In this document: in pieces, positions 17,268-26,203 of the stretch
Layout: each line of letters begins with the position of its first letter
Position numbering within the stretch: the stretch's first letter is position 1
Source of the DNA: Streptomyces sp. CB02058
Lineage (GTDB): Bacteria; Actinomycetota; Actinomycetes; Streptomycetales; Streptomycetaceae
Direction: 5' to 3'
NCBI RefSeq assembly: GCF_001905505.1
Contig: NZ_LIPG01000002.1
Location: forward strand, 1,383,360 to 1,447,359
DNA: 64,000 nt
The notes under the pieces: generated by a model
Told to the model about the DNA's origin: nothing
Database searches by the model: none
What the model saw: only the letters and a program-made list of their open reading frames with translations
Program-made: the position numbers and the translations under genes

Positions 17268-18019
17268 AAACCGTGCCGGGCGCCGCCGTCGACGGGCACC
17301 ATGATCCCCGTCAGATAGGAAGCGGCGGGGGAGAGCAGGAAGGCCGAGGTCTTCCCGAACTCCTCCGGGGTCCCGTAGCGGCGCAACGGGATGCGCGCCT
17401 CGTTCGCCGCGCGGGAGGCCTCCGCGTCGCCGGACAGGGCGTCGAGCTCGCGCACCCGGTCCGTGTCGATCCGGGACGGCAGCACCCCGACGACCCGGAC
17501 GCCGCGCGGGCCCAGCTCGTCGGCGAGGGACTTGGCGAAGCCGGCGAGGCCGGGGCGCAGCCCGTTGGAGATGGTCAGTCCGGGGATCGGCTCGTGCACC
17601 GATCCGGACAGGACGAAGCCGATGACACCGCCCTCGCCGAGCGCCTCGGCCGCTGTGCGGGCGAGGCGCACCGCGCCCAGGAAGACCGACTCGAAGGCGG
17701 ACTGCCACTGGTCGTCCGTGTTGTCCGCGAGGAAGCCCGGCGCGGGACCGCCCACGCTGATGAGGATGCCGTCCAGCCCGCCGAAGCGGTCCCTCGCGGC
17801 GTCCACCAGCCGGCGGGCGGCCAGCGGGTCGGCGTTGTCCGCGGCGATGCCGACCGCGTCCGGGCCCAGCTCCGCCGCCGCCTCCGCGGCGCTCTTCTCG
17901 TCACGGCCGGAGATGATCACCTTCGCCCCGTCGGCGGCGAGGGCGCGCGCGGTGGCGTTGCCCAGCCCGCGGGTCGCCCCGGTGACGATGTACACACGGT
18001 CCTTCAGTCCAAGATCCAT
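17264..18019 (-). CDS. SDR-family oxidoreductase with altered active site
   Basis: 251 residues with the NAD(P)-binding TGATRGLGNATARAL of short-chain dehydrogenases, NADP/NAD-region DNADPL, and the PVDGGARHGF terminus of the classical family. The catalytic Ser region FVLSGSVHEP is present, but the usual YxxxK falls on SNGLR: Ser replaces Tyr and Arg replaces Lys at the expected 13-residue distance. It may be catalytically different or only bind cofactor. It ends 6 bases from the GH15 gene and could be transcribed with it. Confidence 0.9.
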   Translation of the reverse strand: MDLGLKDRVYIVTGATRGLGNATARALAADGAKVIISGRDEKSAAEAAAELGPDAVGIAADNADPLAARRLVDAARDRFGGLDGILISVGGPAPGFLADNTDDQWQSAFESVFLGAVRLARTAAEALGEGGVIGFVLSGSVHEPIPGLTISNGLRPGLAGFAKSLADELGPRGVRVVGVLPSRIDTDRVRELDALSGDAEASRAANEARIPLRRYGTPEEFGKTSAFLLSPAASYLTGIMVPVDGGARHGF

Positions 18020-18024
18020 GGGCC

Positions 18025-19818
18025 CTATCCTGCCAAGTCCTCACCGGCGAGGTCGACCGCGCTGTTCACCAGGCCGATGTGGCTGAACGCCTGCGGGTAG
18101 TTGCCGAGCTGGCGGCCGGCCGCCGAGTCGTACTCCTCGGCCAGCAGCCCCACGTCGTTACGCAGCTCCAGCAGCCGGTCGAAGAGCTCCTCGGCCTCGT
18201 CCCTGCGGCCCGTCCGCAGCAGGGCGTCGACCAGCCAGAACGAGCAGGCGATGAAGGCCCCCTCGTTGCCGGGGAGACCGTCCACCGACGCGCCCTCGGT
18301 GCTGTAGCGGCGGATCAGACCGTCGTGGGCGAGCTCGTCGCGTACCGCGTCGACCGTCCCGATCACCCGGGGGTCGTCGGGCGGCAGGAAGCCGGTACGC
18401 AGGATCAGCAGCGTCGAGGCGTCCAGCTCCTGGGAGCCGTAGTACTGGGTGAAGGTGTTGCGCACCGGGTCGTAGCCCTTCTCGCAGACCTCCGCGTGCA
18501 CGGCGTCCCGCATCGCCCGCCACCGGTCGGCGTCGCCCGGGAGCCCGGGGTTCTCCTCCAGGGTCCGCACCGCGCGGTCGGCCGCGACCCAGGCCATCAC
18601 CTTGGAGTGCACGAAGTGACGGCGCTCCCCCCGGACCTCCCACAGGCCCTCGTCCGGCTCGCGCCAGGTGGACTCCAGGAAGCCGAGCAGGCTCAGCTGG
18701 AGGTTCCAGGCGTGCGGCTTGTCGTCGAGCCCGGCGTCGCGGGCCAGCCTGAGCGAGTCGATGACCTCGCCGTACACGTCGAGCTGCAGCTGCCGCACCG
18801 CCGCGTTGCCCGTGCGGACCGGCAGGGAGTTCTCGTAACCCCGCAGCCAGGTCAGTTCCGTCTCGGGCAGTCTTCGCTCGCCCCCCAGCCCGTACATGAT
18901 CTGGAGGTCCGCGGGGTCACCGGCCACCGCGCGCAGCAGCCAGTCGCGCCACGCCGCCGCCTCCTGGAGGTATCCGGCCGAGACCATGGCGCCCAGGGTG
19001 AGGGTGGAGTCCCGCAGCCAGCAGTAGCGGTAGTCCCAGTTCCGTACGCCGCCGATCTCCTCCGGCAGCGAGGTGGTGAGGGCCGCCACGATCCCGCCGG
19101 TCGGGGCGTAGGTGAGCGCCTTCAGGGTGATCAGGGAGCGGAGCACCGCTTCCCGGTGCCTGCCGTGGTAGGTGCACCGCGCCGACCACTTCGCCCAGTC
19201 GGTGAGGGTGTGCTTCAGCGCCTTGTGAGGATCGATCAGCTTCGGGCGGGGGGAGTGCGAGGGGTGCCAGGTGAGGACGAACGCCACGGACTCGCCCTCG
19301 GTGACCGTGAAGGAGGAGCAGGTGCTGAACTGCTGGCCCCACGTCTTGACCGGCGGTTCGCTGCGCAGCCAGACGGAGTCCGGGCCCGCCACCGCCACCC
19401 GGTGGCCGTGCGAGCGGCGCATCCACGGCACCACGGAGCCGAAGTCGAACCGCAGCCGCAGGACGGAGCTCATGTCGACGGTGCCGCTGACGCCCTCGAC
19501 GATCCGCATGATGTCGGGCGCCTTGTCGCGCTGCGGCATGAAGTCGACGACCTTGACCGTGCCGGTCCTGGTCTCCCAGAAGGTCTCCAGGACCAGGGAG
19601 TCGTCCACATAGGCGCGCCGGGTGCAGTTCTCCGTGCTGTGCGTGCCCTGGGGGGCGATGCGCCAGTGCCCGTTGTCCTCGTCGCCGAGCAGGGCCGCGA
19701 AGCAGGCGCCCGAGTCGAAGCGCGGCAGGCACAGCCAGTCGACAGAACCGTTCCTGCCGACCAGGGCGGCCGTCTGGAGATCACCGATGAGGGCGTAGTC
19801 CTCGATGCGTGGGGTCAC
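18025..19818 (-). CDS. Glycoside hydrolase family 15 protein (trehalase/glucoamylase-like)
   Basis: 597 residues. The N-terminal part (IEDYALIGDLQTAALVGRNGSVDWLCLPRFDS) is the beta-sandwich typical of bacterial GH15 proteins. The (alpha/alpha)6 catalytic part contains EIGGVRNWDYRYCWLRDSTLTLGAM and GNEGAFIACSFWLVDALL. Actinobacterial members of this group hydrolyse trehalose or maltooligosaccharides. No signal peptide is seen, so it acts in the cytoplasm, perhaps on storage sugar during development. The start is ATG 19818. The SDR gene follows at 5 bases. Confidence 0.93.
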   Translation of the reverse strand: MTPRIEDYALIGDLQTAALVGRNGSVDWLCLPRFDSGACFAALLGDEDNGHWRIAPQGTHSTENCTRRAYVDDSLVLETFWETRTGTVKVVDFMPQRDKAPDIMRIVEGVSGTVDMSSVLRLRFDFGSVVPWMRRSHGHRVAVAGPDSVWLRSEPPVKTWGQQFSTCSSFTVTEGESVAFVLTWHPSHSPRPKLIDPHKALKHTLTDWAKWSARCTYHGRHREAVLRSLITLKALTYAPTGGIVAALTTSLPEEIGGVRNWDYRYCWLRDSTLTLGAMVSAGYLQEAAAWRDWLLRAVAGDPADLQIMYGLGGERRLPETELTWLRGYENSLPVRTGNAAVRQLQLDVYGEVIDSLRLARDAGLDDKPHAWNLQLSLLGFLESTWREPDEGLWEVRGERRHFVHSKVMAWVAADRAVRTLEENPGLPGDADRWRAMRDAVHAEVCEKGYDPVRNTFTQYYGSQELDASTLLILRTGFLPPDDPRVIGTVDAVRDELAHDGLIRRYSTEGASVDGLPGNEGAFIACSFWLVDALLRTGRRDEAEELFDRLLELRNDVGLLAEEYDSAAGRQLGNYPQAFSHIGLVNSAVDLAGEDLAG

Positions 19819-19888
19819 GCTCTGGCGTCTTCCCGAACCTGGGCCCCGCTAAGCAGCGAACCCGGTTCGAACAGCCTGGTGCGGGACC

Positions 19889-20704
19889 CTAGGCGGTCGC
19901 AGGCTCCGGCTGCTCCGCCGCCTCGTCCTCGGCGGCGGCCGCGGCCTCGGCACGGTCGCGCTTCTCACGGCGTACGAGAATGACCCACCCGACCGGGACC
20001 CCGGCGGCGAAGAGCCACCACTGGACGGCGTACGCCATGTGCGGGCCGATCGAGCCGTCGTCGGGGGCCGCGATCGTCTCGGGGCTGCCGTCGGCCGGTT
20101 CGGGAGAGGTCAGCTCCAGGTAGCCGCCGAGCACCGGACGGCCGAGCAGGTGCGACTGCTGGGCGCTGTTGATCAGCATCACCTGGCGGTCCGGCAGGCC
20201 CTCCAGGTCCTTGATGCCGCTGGCGCTCGTCGTCTCGTCCGCCTTGAGCCTGCCCTCGACCGTGACCTCCCCGCCCGGCGGTGCCGGGACCTCGGGGAAG
20301 GACTGCTGGTCGGCCGCCGCGGGCACCCAGCCCCGGTTGACCAGGACGGTGCCGCCGCCCTTGAGGTTCAGCGGGGTCAGCACCAGCACGCCGATGCGCT
20401 CGTCCTGCGAGGTGCGGCGGCGCACGACGACCTCGTGCTCGGTGTCGAACGTGCCGGTGGCCGTCACGGCACGCCAGTAGTCGGAACGGGGGACCGTGTG
20501 CCCGGGGGAGGTCAGCCGGGTCACGGGGACCGGGTCCGCCTCGAGGTTCCGGGTGATCAGCGCGTTCTGCTCGACCCGGTGTTCATGCCGGTGCAGCTGC
20601 CAGAAACCCAGCTCGACCATCGTGGGAATCATCGCGAGGACGAGGAGGGTGAGAATCACCCACTGCCGGGTCAACAGGAAGCGGTACACCCCATGACCGT
20701 ACAA
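19889..20704 (-). CDS. SURF1-family cytochrome oxidase assembly protein
   Basis: 271 residues with the SURF1 layout: an N-terminal membrane helix (about 14-34, WVILTLLVLAMIPTMVELGFWQLHR), a large extracellular middle domain with VLVNRGWVPA, and a second helix near 222-242 (MAYAVQWWLFAAGVPVGWVILV). The tail is Glu/Ala-rich. SURF1 helps insert heme a into cytochrome c oxidase. The start is ATG 20704; MYGHGVYRFLLTRQW is a typical actinobacterial beginning. Confidence 0.92.
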   Translation of the reverse strand: MYGHGVYRFLLTRQWVILTLLVLAMIPTMVELGFWQLHRHEHRVEQNALITRNLEADPVPVTRLTSPGHTVPRSDYWRAVTATGTFDTEHEVVVRRRTSQDERIGVLVLTPLNLKGGGTVLVNRGWVPAAADQQSFPEVPAPPGGEVTVEGRLKADETTSASGIKDLEGLPDRQVMLINSAQQSHLLGRPVLGGYLELTSPEPADGSPETIAAPDDGSIGPHMAYAVQWWLFAAGVPVGWVILVRREKRDRAEAAAAAEDEAAEQPEPATA

Positions 20705-20779
20705 CCGGGGCCATGGGGTGCGGCACGGAGGGGTCCCCGTGCGGTGGGAGCGGGCGCTCCCACGGACCTGAGCGGCCCG

Positions 20780-21013
20780 TCATACTTTGTCCACGATGCC
20801 CGCCCTTCCCTCGGCGCGGGCGCAGTGACCGCCGCAGTACCAGTGGCCGTCGACCTCGACGCCCTGGCCGATGACCTGCACCCGGCAGTGCTCACAGATG
20901 GGCGCCATGCGGTGGATGGCGCAGGAGAAGCAGTCGAAGACATGCACCGCGCCCTGCGCGTGCACCTCGAAGGACATCCCGTAGTCGTTTCCGCAGACCT
21001 CACAACGTGCCAT
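20780..21013 (-). CDS. Small Cys-rich zinc-ribbon protein
   Basis: 77 residues with three metal-binding pairs: CEVCGND, a central CFSCAIHRMAPICEHC and a C-terminal CGGHCARAEG. This is a treble-clef or zinc-ribbon metal site and resembles small actinobacterial proteins annotated as prokaryotic metallothionein-like. The start is ATG 21013. I cannot give a specific role. Confidence 0.85.
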   Translation of the reverse strand: MARCEVCGNDYGMSFEVHAQGAVHVFDCFSCAIHRMAPICEHCRVQVIGQGVEVDGHWYCGGHCARAEGRAGIVDKV

Positions 21014-21076
21014 GCGCCACAGGGTGGGACGCCGGGCGGCGACGGGCGAGCGGATGCCGGGCGAGTCGCCCCCGGT

Positions 21077-22078
21077 TCACTCCGATGACGGTGACGGCGC
21101 GGGCACGGAGACCGACTTCGCCCGTGCCACATCCCTCAGCAGATGGGTGAACGCGCTCTCCTCCAGGATCGGAGTGCCGAACGACTTGGCCTTCACCGTC
21201 TTGGACGTCACCGAGTCGGGGTCGTTGGTGACGAGCAGGCTCGTCAGCCGCGACACGCTCGTCGCCACATGCAGGCCGGCCTCCACGGCCCGGTCCTCCA
21301 GAAGCTCCCGGTCGATCGAGGTGTCCCCGGAGAATGCCACCCGCATGCCCTGCATGAGAGGTTTGTCCGACTCGTAGCGCCCCGGATTCGGATACGGGCA
21401 CGCGGGGCGCTTGCGCGAGGGGCGCCAGCTGCCCTGGCCCTGCGAGGGCCGGTACCCGGCGCGCGGGGTGACCGGGGAGTCGTGCCACTCCGTCAGCGGG
21501 CGGCACTCCAGCAGTGGCAGCCGCACACCGTCCCGGGCCGCCGCGTGCAGACTCGGGCGGAAGGCCTCCGCCAGCACCCGGGCGTCGTCGAGGGCGTGGT
21601 GCGCGCGCTGCTGCACCACGCCGAAGTGCGCGGCCAGCGACTCCAGCTTGTGGTTGGGGAGCGGGAGCCGGAGCTCCTTGGCCAGCGCGATGGTGCACAG
21701 CCGCTGCTCGACGGGCGCGGTGACCGCCGCGCGCGCGTACTCACGGGCGATCATCGACCAGTCGAACGCGGCGTTGTGGGCGACGAGCACCCGCCCCGCG
21801 AGCCGCTCCGACAGCTGCGCGGCGACCTCCGGGAAGAGCGGGGCGCCCTCCAGGACGTCGCTGGTCAGGCCGTGGATCCAGACCGGACCGGGATCGCGCT
21901 CGGGGTTCACCAGGGTGTACCAGTGGTCCTCGACGTCGCCCTGGGCGTCCAGGCGGTACACGGCAGCGGAGATTATCCGGTCGTCGCGGGCGAGTCCGGT
22001 GGTCTCCACGTCGACGACCGCGTACCCCTGGGGATACGCGGCCGGCCACGGCGCTGCGGTCTGACGGTCGTCGAGCAT
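21077..22078 (-). CDS. DEDDh exonuclease with C-terminal BRCT domain
   Basis: 333 residues from ATG 22078; GTG 22084 is an alternative. The first 165 residues form a DnaQ-like 3'-5' exonuclease: Exo I VVDVETTGL, Exo II VLVAHNAAFDWSMI, Exo III HALDDARVLAEAF. A linker rich in Arg/Pro/Ser follows. The C-terminal 90 residues form a BRCT-like domain (LMQGMRVAFSGDTSIDRELLEDRAVEAGLHVATSVSRLTSLLVTND). The fusion suggests DNA repair or proofreading rather than the Pol III epsilon subunit itself. Confidence 0.92.
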   Translation of the reverse strand: MLDDRQTAAPWPAAYPQGYAVVDVETTGLARDDRIISAAVYRLDAQGDVEDHWYTLVNPERDPGPVWIHGLTSDVLEGAPLFPEVAAQLSERLAGRVLVAHNAAFDWSMIAREYARAAVTAPVEQRLCTIALAKELRLPLPNHKLESLAAHFGVVQQRAHHALDDARVLAEAFRPSLHAAARDGVRLPLLECRPLTEWHDSPVTPRAGYRPSQGQGSWRPSRKRPACPYPNPGRYESDKPLMQGMRVAFSGDTSIDRELLEDRAVEAGLHVATSVSRLTSLLVTNDPDSVTSKTVKAKSFGTPILEESAFTHLLRDVARAKSVSVPAPSPSSE

Positions 22079-22224
22079 GGTCACAGAGAATACGGGCCGG
22101 GACCGACAGTGACCTATCCGGGCGGTCCCGCCATGAATCCTGTGGTAGCGGAGAGCAGTTGACCGGGTGCCGGAACCGCGGGTCGCGGATGCGCCGGGGA
22201 AGCGTGCGGTGAGACGCTCCCGGG

Positions 22225-22944
22225 GTGACGGAGACACAGGCGCAGACACACGACGAACCCCACGGCGGCGGACTCGGCGTCCGGCTCAACTGGCTGCGGG
22301 CCGCGGTCCTCGGCGCCAACGACGGAGTGGTCTCCACGGCGGGCCTGGTCGTCGGTGTGGCCGGGGCCACGGGCGACCGGTCCACCCTGCTGACGGCCGG
22401 CCTGGCGGGGCTGCTCGCGGGCTCCATGTCGATGGCGGCCGGCGAATACGTGTCGGTGTCCACCCAGCGCGACTCGGAGAAGTCCGCGCTGGAGACGGAG
22501 AAGCGGGAACTCCGGGATACCCCGGAGGCCGAGCTCGCCGAGCTGACCGGACTCCTGGAGGGGAAGGGGCTGAGCAACGAGCTCGCCCGGGAAGCCGCCG
22601 TACAGCTCACGCAGCGCGACGCGCTGCGGGCGCACGCCGAGGTCGAGCTGGGCATCGACCCGGACGAACTGACCAACCCGTGGCACGCGGCGGGAGCGAG
22701 CTTCCTGGCCTTCACGGTGGGCGCGCTGCTGCCGCTCCTGGCGATCGTGCTGCCGCCGTCCTCCCTGCGGCTCCCCGTCACCGTGCTCTCCGTGCTCGCG
22801 GCGCTGGCCGCAACCGGCTGGTGGAGCGCCCGCCTGGGCGCGGCACCGGCCGGGCGGGCGGTGCTGCGGAACATGGCCGGGGGCGCGGTGGCCATGGCGG
22901 TGACGTACGGGGCGGGGGCGCTGCTGGGGGCGGCGGGGGTGTGA
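22225..22944 (+). CDS. VIT/CCC1-family iron or manganese transporter
   Basis: 239 residues from GTG 22225. The VIT1/CCC1 signature is clear: LRAAVLGANDGVVSTAGLVVGVAGA in helix 1, and GSMSMAAGEYVSVSTQRDSE in helix 2 with conserved Met/Glu metal ligands. A cytosolic metal-binding helical stretch (about 80-150) follows, then three C-terminal helices. Such proteins export Fe2+ or Mn2+ from the cytoplasm in bacteria. An inverted repeat AGCGT/ACGCT lies just before the start. Confidence 0.9.
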   Translation: MTETQAQTHDEPHGGGLGVRLNWLRAAVLGANDGVVSTAGLVVGVAGATGDRSTLLTAGLAGLLAGSMSMAAGEYVSVSTQRDSEKSALETEKRELRDTPEAELAELTGLLEGKGLSNELAREAAVQLTQRDALRAHAEVELGIDPDELTNPWHAAGASFLAFTVGALLPLLAIVLPPSSLRLPVTVLSVLAALAATGWWSARLGAAPAGRAVLRNMAGGAVAMAVTYGAGALLGAAGV

Positions 22945-22957
22945 GGGCGGGGCGGTC

Positions 22958-25900
22958 CTACCGTTTGCGTACGATCCGCTCGGACGGGAAGAGCTCGGTG
23001 CCGGTGGCCCTCGTCTCGACCCCCACATGGATGGTCAGGCCGTGCTGGTCGGCCAGCGGGCCGAGGTCCACGGGCTCGTCCGCGGGATAGGCGTAGATGT
23101 ACAGGCACCTCAGTGCCGGCAGCTCCCGCAGCAGTGCCAGACCGTTCGGGTACCGGCAGCAATTGAGTATCAGTGTGTCCAGCCCGCTGCATCCTGCGAG
23201 GGCGCTCAGATCCGGGAGGTCCTGCCAGCTCAGGATGAGGCGCTTGAGACTGCGCAGGAGCGGGCTCTTCGTGACGTACAACAGATGCCTGGGGTCGTAC
23301 AAACCGAGTTCCTCCAGTCCGGACCATCGCTCAAGCCCCTCCAGGCTGAGGTCTCCGGTCTCTTCGGGCAGGGTGAGCGATGTGAGACGAGGACTGAGAG
23401 CCAGCTGACCGATGCTGTCGACAGGGAAACGGTGTCCCAGGGTGAGGGAAGTGACGTTCGTGAGCGGCTCCAGCTGTTCCATTGGAACGTCGGGATGCAG
23501 CTGTACCAGCGACAGCCAGGTCAGCGGGAGCTCCGAGAGTGGGCTCAGGTCGTGGACGCCCGGGCAGAGGCTGAGGCCGATCTCCGTGAGTGAGCGCATG
23601 GATGCCACCGGGGCTATATCGGTCAGTGCCCTGTTCTCGTAGACGAAGAGCCTTTCCATCCCGCTGCGCGTGATCAGTGGGGAAAGGTCCTCGTGGCTGC
23701 CCTGCACCCGGATCGACTTCGCCTCGGGCACCAGTCGCAGCGCTTCCATCTGGTTCGCGTTCGTCACCGACACGTAGATGTCGTCCCAAGGGCGCGGCGC
23801 GAGCAGCTCCCGGGCGTATGTCTCGGTGTCGAAGGAGCTCCACACGTTGGCCAGCTGGGCGGCCACCGAATTCCGCTCGTCGTCCCGGTAGCGCTTGAGC
23901 ACCTCGTACGCCGCGTCACCGCCGACGAGGGAAGCTGTCAGCACCACGCAGCTCGCCGCGTACTCCTCCGTCACCTCCTCCGGCCCCGGCAGCAGCTCCA
24001 GGACCAGCTCGCCCACCGACGCCAGCTCCTCCGCCTCCGCCCGGGTGCGCGGCGGCAGCAGGTCCGCCGTCCGGCGCTGTACCTCGGCCCGTACCGCCGG
24101 GTCCAGCTCCGGGGCGTGCTCCAGGCTCGCCGCCGCCAGCAGCACCAGACGGTGCCGGTGCTTGCGGGCGCGGTCCGCGCGCTTCAGCAACTGGCGCAGA
24201 AGCCGGGCCCGTTCGTCGGCGCGTGCGTGGCCCACCGCCATCTGGATCACGTCGTGCCACTGGTCGTCATGGGCGTGCTGCACCAGCACGCCGAAGTCGC
24301 GGGCCTCCACGGCGGCCTTGGCCCCGAGATAGTCCTGGAAGGTCCGGTGCACGAAGCCCACCGCCCCCGGGGCGGGTTCGCGCAGCAGTCCGCTCCTGAT
24401 CAGCAGGTGCGAGAAGACCTCGTCGGCGGTGCCCCTGACCTGCGGCATGGCGGTCAGCCAGTCGGCCAGCATCTCCAGGGCCTCGTCGTGGTCCGCCTCC
24501 ACCTGGCCGTTCCGGATCAGCCAGTACGCCAGGCGCTGGAGCAGTGCCGTCTGCTCCTCCCGCGTGAGGTCGACGCCCTCCACCCCGACGATCTCGCGCT
24601 CGGTGTCACGCCGCACGAGCAGCATGTCCAGCGCGGCGTCGTACAGCTCCTTGCGGGCCCGCGGCAGCTGCATCCGCCGGTCCCGGTTCAACGCGCACAG
24701 CAGGGCGCACATCAGCGGGTTGGTGGCGAGCCGTCCCAGGTCGGGGCGGGTCGTCACGGCCCGGCGCAGCGAGGATTCGTAGACGTCGAGCTGTGCGCGC
24801 TCCCCGTCGGACACGCACTCGGACCGAGCTGCCGCGTGCCAGTGCTCGACGAACGCGTGGATGTCCCTCCTTTCCATCGCGAGCAGGGAGTGCGCCTCGA
24901 ATCCGAAGCCCGCGAGCCAGCTCTCCGGGACGGCGGACGGCCGGGTCGTCACCACGTAGCGGGATCCGGGATAGGCCGCGATCAGGTCCTTCAGCCACTT
25001 CTCCGTGCGGTGGCGCAGCCGCATCGGCACCTCGTCGACGCCGTCCACCAGGACCAGGGCGCGCCCCTCGGCCAGCAGCCCGTCCACCCAGCCGGCCGGT
25101 GCGGCGCCGTGCAGGGGAACGCCCGCCGCGCGCAGGAAGTCCTCGGGCGTGGGCAGCGTTCCCTGCGAGGTGAAGGCGCGCAGCCGCAGCACGAAGGGCA
25201 CGCAGCGGTTCCAGTCCCCGAGGTCGCTGCCGAAGGTGCGGCGGGCCGCGTTCAGCGCCAGCCACTGCACCAGCGTGCTCTTGCCGGAACCGGCCGGGCC
25301 CCGCAGCAGCAGCCGTTCCGTCCCGGCCAGCGCCTGTTCCACGGAGACCGTCACCGTGGCCGTGCGGTCCAGTCCGTCCTGTCCGGCGCTCTCGCCGCTC
25401 ACGCTCAGGCTGATGTACGCCGTCTCCAGGGGCCATTCGCGCGCCGACCGGCCCAGCGTCAGCCCGAACAGCCCCATCCTGCTGTTCGTCGTGGCCATGA
25501 AATCGGCGTACCGCTGCTCGAAGGCGAGCGCCGATGCGTCCGGCCTGGGGCCGACCCGGGCACGTACGTCCTCCACCAGCTCGCGCGTCCGGGCCCCCGC
25601 CCGGGTCTGCTCCACGGCCGCGCGCGCCGCGAACGAGGGGTGGGCGGTGAGCTGTTCCACGAGGTGCTCGCAGCACCGGCCGAGCAGCTCCCCGTACAGC
25701 TCCTCCGCGCGCGGGGAGAGGCCGGCGGCGGGCGACGACAGCTCCGCGTGCAGCCGGGACGCGTCCAGGTCCAGCGCGAACAGACGGTCCGCGTCCAGTT
25801 CGCCCGCCGCCGCGAAGGTGTCGTGCACGGAGTCGAGAGCGGCGAGACGCTCGTGCTCGGGCAGGTCGGCGTACCGCTCCGTGAGCCGGGCGCCGAGCAC

Positions 25901-26053
25901 CCGCGCCAGCCGGTCCGGCTTCGCGGGGCGGGGGAGCGGCCGGACCGGTTCCGCTACCAGACCCGCGCCCGGTCTGGGGGTCAGCAGCGACTTGGCGACC
26001 GTGCCGATGACCGTGGTCGCCAGTCGGATCAGGGCAACTTCCGTACCCGACAC
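22958..26053 (-). CDS. NACHT-domain NTPase with C-terminal leucine-rich repeats (bacterial NLR-like)
   Basis: A single 1031-residue protein. Residues 1-200 are a helical N-terminal domain of the NACHT-associated type. The NACHT NTPase lies at about 245-580: Walker A RGPAGSGKST (251-260), Walker B ALVLVDGVDEVP (332-343), the sensor strand RYVVTTRPS (365-373) and the winged-helix motif FVHRTFQDYLGAKA (567-580). A helical region (590-760) follows. Leucine-rich repeats run from about 770 to 1005 (LTEIGLSLCPGVHDLSPLSEL and similar). The layout equals NLR-type immune receptors, and bacterial NACHT proteins are known anti-phage factors. Base composition is visibly lower in GC over the LRR part. No nuclease or protease effector is fused, and it stands alone. 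Confidence 0.93.
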   Translation of the reverse strand: MSGTEVALIRLATTVIGTVAKSLLTPRPGAGLVAEPVRPLPRPAKPDRLARVLGARLTERYADLPEHERLAALDSVHDTFAAAGELDADRLFALDLDASRLHAELSSPAAGLSPRAEELYGELLGRCCEHLVEQLTAHPSFAARAAVEQTRAGARTRELVEDVRARVGPRPDASALAFEQRYADFMATTNSRMGLFGLTLGRSAREWPLETAYISLSVSGESAGQDGLDRTATVTVSVEQALAGTERLLLRGPAGSGKSTLVQWLALNAARRTFGSDLGDWNRCVPFVLRLRAFTSQGTLPTPEDFLRAAGVPLHGAAPAGWVDGLLAEGRALVLVDGVDEVPMRLRHRTEKWLKDLIAAYPGSRYVVTTRPSAVPESWLAGFGFEAHSLLAMERRDIHAFVEHWHAAARSECVSDGERAQLDVYESSLRRAVTTRPDLGRLATNPLMCALLCALNRDRRMQLPRARKELYDAALDMLLVRRDTEREIVGVEGVDLTREEQTALLQRLAYWLIRNGQVEADHDEALEMLADWLTAMPQVRGTADEVFSHLLIRSGLLREPAPGAVGFVHRTFQDYLGAKAAVEARDFGVLVQHAHDDQWHDVIQMAVGHARADERARLLRQLLKRADRARKHRHRLVLLAAASLEHAPELDPAVRAEVQRRTADLLPPRTRAEAEELASVGELVLELLPGPEEVTEEYAASCVVLTASLVGGDAAYEVLKRYRDDERNSVAAQLANVWSSFDTETYARELLAPRPWDDIYVSVTNANQMEALRLVPEAKSIRVQGSHEDLSPLITRSGMERLFVYENRALTDIAPVASMRSLTEIGLSLCPGVHDLSPLSELPLTWLSLVQLHPDVPMEQLEPLTNVTSLTLGHRFPVDSIGQLALSPRLTSLTLPEETGDLSLEGLERWSGLEELGLYDPRHLLYVTKSPLLRSLKRLILSWQDLPDLSALAGCSGLDTLILNCCRYPNGLALLRELPALRCLYIYAYPADEPVDLGPLADQHGLTIHVGVETRATGTELFPSERIVRKR

Positions 26054-26203
26054 GTGAGTTCCTCCCCCTGGACTGCGCGCGTGCCGGAAATCCTACGACG
26101 GGCCCGTTGGTGGAATCCGCCAAACACTCATGACGCGACGTCTCACATACTTGTCGGTAACAACATCTATGCCCGGCCCCTCGAACGGCTCTACGGTGCA
26201 CGC

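Noticed and set aside
22196..22224. A regulatory hairpin before the VIT gene
   Set aside because: AGCGT/ACGCT arms of 5 bases with flanking G/C are within chance for this base composition.
23693..26203. A very long open frame antisense to the NACHT gene that runs into the desaturase
   Set aside because: It is Gln/His/Arg/Val-rich without any family motif, a typical antisense product of high-GC DNA. Only its last part, from ATG 26204, is a real gene.
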